Below are positions 7,128 through 12,764 of a stretch of 12,764 nt of DNA, piece after piece. Position numbers and translations under genes: made by a program. The notes beneath the pieces were generated by a model. It made no database searches. It saw nothing but the letters and a program-made list of their open reading frames with translations, and was not told where the DNA came from. Source of the stretch: Halieaceae bacterium (GTDB lineage: Bacteria; Pseudomonadota; Gammaproteobacteria; Pseudomonadales; Halieaceae). The first letter of the stretch is position 1. The number at the start of each line of letters is the position of its first letter. Where the stretch lies: the NCBI GenBank assembly GCA_002683395.1, contig NYTG01000078.1:3652-16415 (forward strand). Reading direction: 5' to 3'.

Positions 7128-8444
7128 ATGAGCTCAGAAATTGACGCAAACAAGCAGCAAAATATGCGCCGTGTGGCGATGACTTCGCTGGCCGGCACCA
7201 GTATCGAGTGGTACGACTTTTTTCTTTACGGCACGGCGGCCGCCGTCATCTTTCCCAAGGCGTTTTTTCCGCAAGATTTGCCGCCAATGGTGCTGCTCAT
7301 TATTTCTTTCAGCACTTTTGCAGTCGGGTTCATTGCCCGCCCACTGGGTGGCGTGGTGTTCGGACACTTCGGCGATCAAGTGGGCCGCAAGCGCACGCTG
7401 GTGATTGCGCTCATGATTATGGGGGTGGCGACCACTCTCATTGGCCTATTGCCCACTTACCAGTCTATTGGCATTGCCGCACCGCTGGGGTTGGTTCTGC
7501 TTCGCTTCATACAAGGCCTTGCGATTGGTGGGCAGTGGGGTGGGGCCATGTTGCTGGTCACCGAGAGCGCGCCCGATCATCGACGCGGTTGGTATGGAGC
7601 CTATGCGCAAGCGGGCGCTGCAGTGGGCGTGATTCTGGCCAATCTCGCGTTCCTGTCGGTCAGCGCTTCCATGAGCGATGCGGCCTTTATGGACTGGGGA
7701 TGGCGATTGCCCTTTATTGCCAGCGTGGTCCTCATTGGTATCTCCCTCTATGTACAGCTGCGTATGGAAGATACGGACGCGTTTAAAGCATTGCAGGCGG
7801 CACAGGCCGACTCGGGGGCGCCTGCCGAGGTGCCCCGCTCACCGGTGCTCGAAGCAATCCGTCGCTACCCGCGGCGAATCATGTTGGCGGCCGGTGCTTT
7901 TCTCTCAGTGCAGGTCACCTTTTATATTTTGATCGCCTTCGTGATCGCCTACGGATTGAACTCTCCGTCGGTCGATCTGACTCGAGATGAGATGTTGATG
8001 TCAGTGCTCATTGCTGCGGGAGTGATGGTGCCGGCTGTGTTCTATTTTTCAGGCCTTTCTGACCGGGTGGGACGCAAGCAGGTTTATCGTTGGGGCGCCA
8101 TTTTGACCGGCGCCTGGGGTTTTGCCCTGTTCCCGTTGGTTGACACCGGGAGTCCCGCCTTGATCACGCTGGCGGTGACAATGGGAATGATCTTTCTCAG
8201 CATGCAATATGGTCCACAAGCGGCTTATTTCACAGAGCTTTTTTCAACAGAGGTGCGCTATTCGGGGGCTTCTCTTGGGTATCAGATCGGCGCGATTCTC
8301 GGCGGTGCGCTAGCGCCCACCATTGCCGTATTGCTGTGGAATGAGCTCGGTATTGTTTACGTGTCGGTCTACATTTTGATTGCGGCGGGACTCACGCTGT
8401 GGTCCTTGTCTCAACTGGAGGAGACAGGCGGAAGGGCGTTGTAG
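7128..8444 (+). CDS. MFS transporter, metabolite:H+ symporter (MHS) type
   Basis: A 438-residue inner-membrane permease with about 12 hydrophobic segments. I prefer ATG 7128 to the in-frame TTG 7110 because it gives the usual short cytoplasmic N-terminus; the ribosome site is weak (GAGAG, 7116-7120). MHS hallmarks are visible: S-I-E-W-Y-D-F-F-L-Y in helix 1 (25-34), the loop 2-3 motif G-H-F-G-D-Q-V-G-R-K-R (79-89), L-R-F-I-Q-G-L-A-I-G-G-Q-W-G-G (125-139), and the repeat of motif A in the second half, G-L-S-D-R-V-G-R-K (309-317). This is the family of ShiA, ProP, KgtP and CitA, which import shikimate, betaines, 2-oxoglutarate or citrate with protons. It likely imports the substrate of this locus, but specificity cannot be read from the sequence. 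It is the last plus-strand gene before the convergent minus-strand pair. Confidence 0.9.
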   Translation: MSSEIDANKQQNMRRVAMTSLAGTSIEWYDFFLYGTAAAVIFPKAFFPQDLPPMVLLIISFSTFAVGFIARPLGGVVFGHFGDQVGRKRTLVIALMIMGVATTLIGLLPTYQSIGIAAPLGLVLLRFIQGLAIGGQWGGAMLLVTESAPDHRRGWYGAYAQAGAAVGVILANLAFLSVSASMSDAAFMDWGWRLPFIASVVLIGISLYVQLRMEDTDAFKALQAAQADSGAPAEVPRSPVLEAIRRYPRRIMLAAGAFLSVQVTFYILIAFVIAYGLNSPSVDLTRDEMLMSVLIAAGVMVPAVFYFSGLSDRVGRKQVYRWGAILTGAWGFALFPLVDTGSPALITLAVTMGMIFLSMQYGPQAAYFTELFSTEVRYSGASLGYQIGAILGGALAPTIAVLLWNELGIVYVSVYILIAAGLTLWSLSQLEETGGRAL

Positions 8445-8484
8445 GGTGTACTCCTTACAGGAGGAAACCTGCCTCTAACCACCG

Positions 8485-8934
8485 TTACCGACGAAGTGGC
8501 TGAGGCGGCAGTAAGCCAAGTTTGCGGAGCCGTGGGACCTCGATGGCTGGGCAACGGTCGATCACCAGATTGATCCCGGCCGCTAAAGCGGCCTGCTCTG
8601 CCTGCAAATGCGTCACCCCTAGTTGTGTCCACATTGCGGGAATTTTGAGTCCAATCAGTGCTTCCGTGATTTCGGGCAACACCAGGCTGTCGCGAAAGAT
8701 GTCCGCCATATCGACGGGACCCGGGACCTCGGCAAGCGAGGGATAAACTGGGAGGCCGAGTAGCGATTGCCCAGTCAGAGCCGGGTTTACGGGAACGACT
8801 TCGAGCCCTTCTTCCAGCAGAAAGCGCATGACGCCATGGCTTGGTCGATCGGGCTTAGGGCTGGCACCCACTACCGCGACGCGCGCCACACTGGAGAGCA
8901 GAGACACTAATGACTCGTCGGACTCCAGTCTCAT
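8485..8934 (-). CDS. CoA-binding domain protein (YccU-like)
   Basis: A 149-residue single-domain protein with the CoA_binding_2 Rossmann-type fold: V-A-V-V-G-A-S-P-K-P-D-R-P-S-H (residues 19-33), V-V-P-V-N-P (46-51), V-D-M-A-D-I-F-R (74-81), W-T-Q-L-G-V (102-107) and D-R-C-P-A-I-E (126-132). All are characteristic of the YccU group, small cytoplasmic proteins that bind CoA and whose cellular role is unclear. I place the start at the ATG ending at 8934, not further upstream, because this gives the usual family length. It begins 7 bases after the stop of the crotonase gene, whose last codons supply a GGAG, so the two are surely co-transcribed and probably translationally coupled. Family assignment is firm. 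A link to CoA-thioester metabolism is inferred from the neighbour. Confidence 0.88.
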   Translation of the reverse strand: MRLESDESLVSLLSSVARVAVVGASPKPDRPSHGVMRFLLEEGLEVVPVNPALTGQSLLGLPVYPSLAEVPGPVDMADIFRDSLVLPEITEALIGLKIPAMWTQLGVTHLQAEQAALAAGINLVIDRCPAIEVPRLRKLGLLPPQPLRR

Positions 8935-8941
8935 AACCGGT

Positions 8942-9736
8942 TTATCTCCACTCGGGCTCGCGTTTGTCCAAAAAGGCCCCCATGCCCTCTTTGGCATCGC
9001 CCTCTGAGGTGAGGTTATCCAGCATGACTTGATTGGCTAGCTGGAACGCTTCATCGAGTGGCATCTCTACCTGTTGATAAAAGGCCGATTTGCCCCGGGC
9101 AACACTCTCTGGTGAGCGTGAGGCAATCGTCAAGGCCAACTCCCGAGTGGCTTGTTGCAGCTTGGTTGCGGGCACCACTCGATTGATCAGGCCGAAGCGC
9201 TCCGCCGCAGTGGCATCAAATTGCTGGCCGGTGAGGGCCATCTCGAGTGCGTGTTTACGCGACACATTGCGGCCAATGCCAACAAGAGGGGTTGTGCAGA
9301 AGACCCCGATATTAACGCCAGGGGTGCAGAAGGTGGCCTGTTCTGACGCGATCGCGAGGTCGCAGGCTGACACTAGCTGGCAACCTGCGGCACTGGCAAT
9401 GCCTTGTACACAGGCAATCACGGGCTTTGGGGCGTGCATGATACGGGTCATCAGGGCCGCGCAGGCCTCCAACAATGACTGCACGCGCTCCTGTCGTTTG
9501 GCACTGTCTTCTTCCGAACGAAGCTGTATTTCGGTCAAGTCGTGCCCAGCGCTGAAGGCGGGCCCGCTGCTGCGAATCACCATCACCCGAACAGCGGGGT
9601 CCTCATTGCCCATCTCGATTGCATTCGACAATGCGGCAATCATCTCGCTGGAGAGAGGATTCCGCCTTTCAGGGCGGTTCAGGGTCAGCCAGAGAATGGC
9701 GTCTTCCTTTTGGTGAGTCACAAATACTTCAGTCAT
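8942..9736 (-). CDS. Enoyl-CoA hydratase/isomerase family protein (ECHDC3-like crotonase)
   Basis: A 264-residue crotonase-fold protein. I choose the ATG ending at 9736 over the one ending at 9781, because M-T-E-V begins the family's first strand. Signature parts are L-N-R-P-E-R-R-N-P-L (residues 19-28), F-S-A-G-H-D-L (61-67, first oxyanion-hole segment) and G-I-A-S-A-A-G-C-Q-L (112-121, second segment). The two Glu residues that catalyse water addition in classical enoyl-CoA hydratase (rat E144 and E164) appear as Q120 and, by my alignment, G140. The G-H-D-L and A-G-C-Q-L pattern fits the ECHDC3-like subgroup, whose reaction is not well defined. It would bind an acyl-CoA in the cytoplasm, but plain hydratase activity is doubtful. 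It is the first gene of a two-gene minus-strand operon with the CoA-binding protein. Confidence 0.88.
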   Translation of the reverse strand: MTEVFVTHQKEDAILWLTLNRPERRNPLSSEMIAALSNAIEMGNEDPAVRVMVIRSSGPAFSAGHDLTEIQLRSEEDSAKRQERVQSLLEACAALMTRIMHAPKPVIACVQGIASAAGCQLVSACDLAIASEQATFCTPGVNIGVFCTTPLVGIGRNVSRKHALEMALTGQQFDATAAERFGLINRVVPATKLQQATRELALTIASRSPESVARGKSAFYQQVEMPLDEAFQLANQVMLDNLTSEGDAKEGMGAFLDKREPEWR

Positions 9737-9948
9737 GTGCTGATCTCTCAGATAGGGCTGATATTTGGGGCAACTGTGCACGAGGACGAGGTCGAGCCAA
9801 GTGCAGGGGCCAGATTATCATGACGCGGGCAATGATTTCCCTACAGATCTCGCCTCTCATGGGCGTGAGCCGGGTCAGATAGCGCCGGCCGTGTCTGGCA
9901 GTGGCATGGATAAAACCGCTGCCATCGTGGCCTGTCACGAGGCCGGGG

Positions 9949-9974
9949 TCGAGGACCTCGAGAACCGGCGGTTC
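9949..9974. repeat. Two abutting 13-base palindromes
   Basis: TCGAGGACCTCGA (9949-9961) is a perfect 6+1+6 inverted repeat and is followed without a gap by GAACCGGCGGTTC (9962-9974), also a perfect 6+1+6 inverted repeat. Paired palindromes of this size in a divergent promoter region resemble tandem operators for a dimeric regulator. They could equally be part of a structured RNA. Confidence 0.55.
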
Positions 9975-10066
9975 AATTGCCGGTGGGGTCGCGCCTACGG
10001 CTACTCAGGTCGGCGTGAGGAAGCCATTTTAGCGGCGCGAGCAGCTGAAAGCGGTCGATAGTGAAT

Positions 10067-10090
10067 ATCCCGCGCCGTGTTAAGCGGGAT
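10067..10090. repeat. Inverted repeat before the VOC gene, possible operator
   Basis: ATCCCGC (10067-10073) and GCGGGAT (10084-10090) are perfect 7-base arms with a 10-base spacer. They end four bases before the -10-like TATGAT (10095-10100) and 42 bases before the VOC start codon. That is a fitting place for a repressor or activator site. Confidence 0.4.
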
Positions 10091-10132
10091 TGATTATGAT
10101 GGCGCACGTGAAGACCGTCGGGGTAGCGCCTA

Positions 10133-11056
10133 ATGAATAGCGCTTGGCACTGGGTGAGCATTGGCACAGCAGACCTTCATGCTGCATTGGCCTTTTGGGT
10201 AGGCAGGCTGGGTTTTGAAGAGATTGGGGTCGCTGAGGGTGATGACCCAGGTCTGAGAGCACACTGGCGGCTGCCTGATCAAATGGTGGCGAGGCAAGCC
10301 ATGGTTCGAGCCCCCGGTGCGGCTTTTGGCGCGATCCATTTGGTCGAGTGGGGTAGCGCTACCGAGTCGGTGCGAGCGGATGCCGCTGTCTTTGATCTCT
10401 GCCCCAAAAACCTTGATATCTATGTCGATGATTTGCCTAGGCGGATGGCCCAGCTAGCCGAGCAGGGTGTGATATTCCGGAACAAGCATTACAGTGAGGC
10501 GGTGTCGCCCGACGGGGTGCACTTTCGTGAGATCCATCTCGCGGGACACGACGATATTAATCTCGTATTACTGCAGATTTTGGGCGGCGCGATCCCGATC
10601 CCTGCGACAGGTTTTTATGGCATCGGCCCGCTGGTTTGTATTGTTCAGGATCCTGCGCCAGAAAGACGTTTCTGCCAGCAAGTGCTGGGGCTCGCGTTGT
10701 CCCACGACAACATTTTGGCGGGGCCAGAGATCGAGCAAATGATCGGATTGCCCCAAGGCTGCGCGCTGGAGGTGAGCATCTGGGCTGAGCCGGGGCAGCC
10801 GCTAGGCGAGGTCGAGCTCGTGACCTATCAGGGGACTGATGGAGCAGATCGATACTCTCGAGCCAGCCCTGGCAGGCGCGGCATAACGCACCTCAACTGG
10901 TGGGTGGGGGATATCGAGACATTCTCGTCACACCTGTCAGCTCATGGTGTGCAATACAGTTCGTCGTATATCAGGGGTCGCTTGATTCAAACCAATGCGA
11001 CCCGAACATTCCGATCACCGGCGGGGTTGCAAATAGAGGTGCATACAGCAATCTAG
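10133..11056 (+). CDS. VOC-superfamily protein, two domains (glyoxalase/extradiol dioxygenase-like)
   Basis: A 307-residue protein built of two vicinal-oxygen-chelate domains (about 1-150 and 160-305), the length of extradiol dioxygenases and related two-domain VOC enzymes. The beta-alpha-beta repeats show as W-V-S-I-G-T-A-D-L (7-15), L-D-I-Y-V-D-D-L (94-101), L-V-C-I-V-Q-D-P (167-174) and H-L-N-W-W-V-G-D-I (253-261). H253 and E302 (in L-Q-I-E-V) stand at metal-ligand positions of the last module. The equivalent positions in the other modules are W7, N93 and P165, so only part of a canonical metal site is present. ATG 10133 is used, though its ribosome site is weak (GGGG, 10118-10121). Dioxygenase, lyase or isomerase roles are all possible. 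It lies upstream of, and in line with, the aldehyde dehydrogenase gene. Confidence 0.8.
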   Translation: MNSAWHWVSIGTADLHAALAFWVGRLGFEEIGVAEGDDPGLRAHWRLPDQMVARQAMVRAPGAAFGAIHLVEWGSATESVRADAAVFDLCPKNLDIYVDDLPRRMAQLAEQGVIFRNKHYSEAVSPDGVHFREIHLAGHDDINLVLLQILGGAIPIPATGFYGIGPLVCIVQDPAPERRFCQQVLGLALSHDNILAGPEIEQMIGLPQGCALEVSIWAEPGQPLGEVELVTYQGTDGADRYSRASPGRRGITHLNWWVGDIETFSSHLSAHGVQYSSSYIRGRLIQTNATRTFRSPAGLQIEVHTAI

Positions 11057-11061
11057 TCCCC

Positions 11062-11086
11062 CTTGACGCTGGGCATCAGCGTCAAG
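11062..11086 (+). terminator. Strong hairpin after the VOC gene (terminator-like, no T-tract)
   Basis: CTTGACGCTG (11062-11071) pairs perfectly with CAGCGTCAAG (11077-11086) around a 5-base loop, six bases after the VOC stop codon. The 10-bp stem and position fit a transcript 3' end, but no run of T follows on either strand. It may instead be a stabilising or processing hairpin between two co-transcribed genes. Confidence 0.4.
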
Positions 11087-11182
11087 AATTCGACAAGATG
11101 CGGCAGGGCTCGGGAAACCGAAATAATACCCCTTCCGGAGTAGCTCGAGCGATTTCAATTGCGTCAATCAGCGAGTAGCATC

Positions 11183-11208
11183 AGCTCCAGTTTGAGCATC
11201 CAGGAGCT
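11183..11208 (+). promoter_or_regulatory. Hairpin that would mask the ribosome binding site of the aldehyde dehydrogenase
   Basis: AGCTCC (11183-11188) is complementary to GGAGCT (11203-11208) with a 14-base loop. The right arm contains the Shine-Dalgarno sequence AGGAG (11202-11206), eight bases before ATG 11215. The SD is clear; the masking stem is short and its role is inferred. Confidence 0.35.
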
Positions 11209-11214
11209 TCTTGT

Positions 11215-12654
11215 ATGGCGGAGCAACATGCCCTTTATATCGACGGGAAATGGGTCAATACCGACACCTCCGTGACCAATATTAATCCTTCGGATACTCG
11301 TGAGGTCATCGGTGAGTATGCTCAAGCGACGCCCGAACTCGTTGATTCGGCGCTTGATGCGGCAGTCCGCGCCGCGGGGGATTGGGGGCAATCGCCCATC
11401 GAAGCACGGTATCAGGTGCTCATGGCGATTGGTAACGAGCTCATCGAGCGCAGTGCCGAGCTAGGTGAGTTGCTCGCGCGTGAGGAGGGTAAGGCCCGTG
11501 CTGAAGGGGTAGGTGAGGTCTTTCGGTCCGGCCAATTTTTTCACTATTTTGCTGCCGAGGTGCATCGTCAGATTGACGATCGCGCCGATTCCGTGCGCCC
11601 GGGAATCGAAATTGAGACCCGTCGTGAGCCCGTTGGAGTCGTCGCAATTATTAGCCCCTGGAATTTTCCCATGGCGACGGCGGTCTGGAAGATAGCGCCA
11701 GCGCTGGCCTTCGGCAATGCGGTGATCTTCAAGCCTGCCAATTTGGTACCTGCCAGCGCCTGGGCCCTGACGGAAATTATTGCCCGACAAAATTTGCCCA
11801 ACGGCACCTTTAATCTGGTGATGGGAAGTGGTGGTGCCGTCGGTGACCAGATTATTCATAGCGATCGAATTGACGCGGTGTCGTTTACCGGATCGCTTCC
11901 CGTGGGTAAGCAAGTCGCGGCGGCGACCGCAGCGAATCTGGTGAAATGTCAGTTGGAAATGGGCTCCAAGAACGCCCTGATCGTCGCGGCGGACGCGGAC
12001 CTTGATGTTGCTGTCAATGCAGCCTTTATGGGGGGCTACAGTGGCACTGGACAAAAATGCACCGCGTCTTCACGTTTGATTGTAGAAGATAGCGTGCACG
12101 ATGCGTTCGTGGGCAAACTCCGCGCCAAGCTCGAGAGCGTACAGGTTGGCCATGCCCTGGAAGAGGGAGTGGATATGGGCCCCGTAGCGTCTCAGGTGCA
12201 GCTAGATGAAAATCTCGCCTGGATTGAACGGGGCGTGGCAGAGGGCGCTACGTTGTTGTGCGGAGGAGAGGCTTTAGAGAGGGATACGCCAGGGTATTAC
12301 ATGGCCCCGGCCTTATTTGTGGATTCCGACAACAGCATGGCCATTAATCGCGAGGAGCTGTTTGCGCCGATCGCCTGTGTGATTAGGGCGAATGACTACG
12401 AACACGCGTTGCAGATCCTTAACGATACTAACTTTGGCTTAACCGCTGGCATCGTGACGCAATCATTGGCTATCGCGACGGATTTTAAAAAGCGCGCAGT
12501 TGCGGGCTGCGTGATGATTAATCTGCCTACGGCCGGCACCGACTACCATGTTCCGTTCGGTGGGCGGAAGGACTCCAGCTTTGGCCCGCGTGAGCAGGGT
12601 CAATACGCTCGTGAGTTCTACACCACCGTCAAAACGGTTTACCTTCAGGCCTGA
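11215..12654 (+). CDS. NAD(P)+-dependent aldehyde dehydrogenase, 2-oxoglutarate-semialdehyde dehydrogenase type
   Basis: A 479-residue member of the ALDH superfamily, full length. Key residues are visible: I-S-P-W-N150-F-P (146-152), K173 in I-F-K-P-A-N (cofactor binding), F-T-G-S (224-227), general base E248 in L-E-M-G-S-K-N, and catalytic C282 in G-Q-K-C-T. The C-terminal P-F-G-G-R-K-x-S-S-x-G-P-R-E-Q-G motif is typical of the 2-oxoglutarate-semialdehyde (2,5-dioxovalerate) dehydrogenase subgroup, which oxidises the aldehyde from sugar acids or hydroxyproline to 2-oxoglutarate. Related succinate-semialdehyde and general aldehyde enzymes share most of the rest. The start is set by AGGAG at 11202-11206. 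It is probably co-transcribed with the M19-like gene that begins 13 bases after its stop. Here it would oxidise an aldehyde formed by the oxygenases or the PQQ enzyme (inference). Confidence 0.92.
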   Translation: MAEQHALYIDGKWVNTDTSVTNINPSDTREVIGEYAQATPELVDSALDAAVRAAGDWGQSPIEARYQVLMAIGNELIERSAELGELLAREEGKARAEGVGEVFRSGQFFHYFAAEVHRQIDDRADSVRPGIEIETRREPVGVVAIISPWNFPMATAVWKIAPALAFGNAVIFKPANLVPASAWALTEIIARQNLPNGTFNLVMGSGGAVGDQIIHSDRIDAVSFTGSLPVGKQVAAATAANLVKCQLEMGSKNALIVAADADLDVAVNAAFMGGYSGTGQKCTASSRLIVEDSVHDAFVGKLRAKLESVQVGHALEEGVDMGPVASQVQLDENLAWIERGVAEGATLLCGGEALERDTPGYYMAPALFVDSDNSMAINREELFAPIACVIRANDYEHALQILNDTNFGLTAGIVTQSLAIATDFKKRAVAGCVMINLPTAGTDYHVPFGGRKDSSFGPREQGQYAREFYTTVKTVYLQA

Positions 12655-12667
12655 CGCCGGAGCGATT

Positions 12668-12764
12668 GTGAATCCAGACTGGACAGTCATCGACGGCCTG
12701 CAGTACTCGGCGTGGTCGCGCGAGATCTTCGAGCAAATGCACGAAGGTGGCCTGAATGCGGTGC
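12668..12764 (+). CDS. Membrane dipeptidase-like (peptidase M19) protein, 3' partial
   Basis: Only 32 codons are in the window. The GTG at 12668 has GGAG at 12659-12662, five bases upstream, and follows the aldehyde dehydrogenase stop by 13 bases. The peptide has V-I-D-G-L-Q-Y near its start and W-S-R-E-I-F-E-Q-M-H-E-G-G-L-N-A-V, matching the N-terminus of a group of bacterial proteins annotated as renal/membrane dipeptidases. In true M19 dipeptidases the first motif is D-G-H-N-D, where H and D bind zinc; here it reads D-G-L-Q-Y, so that zinc pair is missing. The protein may be a hydrolase of another amide or a non-peptidase relative. With so little sequence the family call is moderate. Confidence 0.55.
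   Translation, partial: MNPDWTVIDGLQYSAWSREIFEQMHEGGLNAV

Larger units (their letters stand above)
9737..10132. other. Divergent intergenic region rich in inverted repeats
   Basis: A 396-base gap between the minus-strand crotonase operon and the plus-strand VOC gene, so it should contain both promoters. It carries a series of inverted repeats: GCCGG/CCGGC (9869-9889), GGCAGTGG/CCGCTGCC (9897-9923), GGCCT/AGGCC (9929-9944), palindromes at 9949-9961 and 9962-9974, ACCGGC/GCCGGT (9964-9984), and ATCCCGC/GCGGGAT (10067-10090). A 51-codon ORF (9906-10061, plus) runs through most of them but has no good ribosome site. Possible -10 elements are TATGAT (10095-10100, plus) and GATAAT (9814-9819 read on the minus strand); neither has a good -35. 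Confidence 0.6.

Noticed and set aside
7208..7786. Second plus-strand frame of 192 codons inside the MFS transporter
   Set aside because: It overlaps the well-supported MHS transporter in another frame and is rich in Trp, Arg, His and Cys with no motif.
8445..8484. Bidirectional terminator between the convergent permease and CoA-binding genes
   Set aside because: Only a 4-bp CAGG/CCTG stem is present, with no T-run on either strand.
9090..9716. Plus-strand ORF of 208 codons opposite the crotonase
   Set aside because: Antisense shadow; the minus-strand frame has complete crotonase signatures.
9964..9984. GGTTCAATT resembling a tRNA T-arm, suggesting a tRNA or tRNA remnant
   Set aside because: The expected closing pair after the T-loop is mismatched (G-G), and no acceptor, D or anticodon arm can be fitted at the right distances.
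1..12764. CRISPR array, insertion sequence, transposase, integrase or prophage genes
   Set aside because: No regularly spaced direct repeats, no terminal inverted repeats flanking an ORF and no mobile-element protein motifs were seen on either strand.

Overview
This window looks like part of a catabolic (degradation) locus from a free-living, Gram-negative proteobacterium. It carries exported redox proteins, a cytochrome c/PQQ dehydrogenase, a proton-coupled MFS permease, Shine-Dalgarno sites and a moderately high GC content. The style of the proteins suggests a marine gammaproteobacterium, but that is inference; there is no rRNA, tRNA or taxonomic marker gene here.

Layout. Positions 1-8444 are a co-oriented plus-strand block: the C-terminal part of a Rieske oxygenase alpha subunit (cut by the window edge), an exported SnoaL/NTF2-like protein, a complete second Rieske oxygenase alpha subunit, a cytoplasmic protein with two SnoaL-like domains, a periplasmic quinohemoprotein (cytochrome c + PQQ propeller) resembling polyvinyl-alcohol dehydrogenase, a TauD/TfdA-type 2-oxoglutarate/Fe(II) dioxygenase, and an MHS-type MFS transporter. 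Positions 8485-9736 are a two-gene minus-strand operon: a crotonase (ECHDC3-like) followed by a CoA-binding protein of the YccU type. Positions 10133-12764 return to the plus strand: a two-domain VOC (glyoxalase/extradiol-like) protein, an aldehyde dehydrogenase of the 2-oxoglutarate-semialdehyde dehydrogenase type, and the start of an M19 (renal dipeptidase)-like protein.

How the genes may work together (inference). The MHS permease would import a small organic acid or zwitterion. The Rieske enzymes and the TauD-type enzyme would hydroxylate it or cleave C-N, C-O or C-S bonds. The PQQ/heme enzyme would oxidise an alcohol in the periplasm, and the aldehyde dehydrogenase would oxidise the resulting aldehyde. 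The crotonase and CoA-binding protein suggest a CoA-linked side branch. Both Rieske alpha subunits have Glu rather than Asp at the bridging position between the two metal centres, as in the carnitine oxygenase CntA, so demethylation or C-N cleavage is at least as likely as classical arene dihydroxylation. No Rieske reductase, ferredoxin, beta subunit or transcription regulator is visible. The substrate cannot be named from the sequence.

The non-coding part of most interest is the 396-base divergent spacer 9737-10132, which holds a run of closely packed inverted repeats, including two abutting 13-base palindromes.
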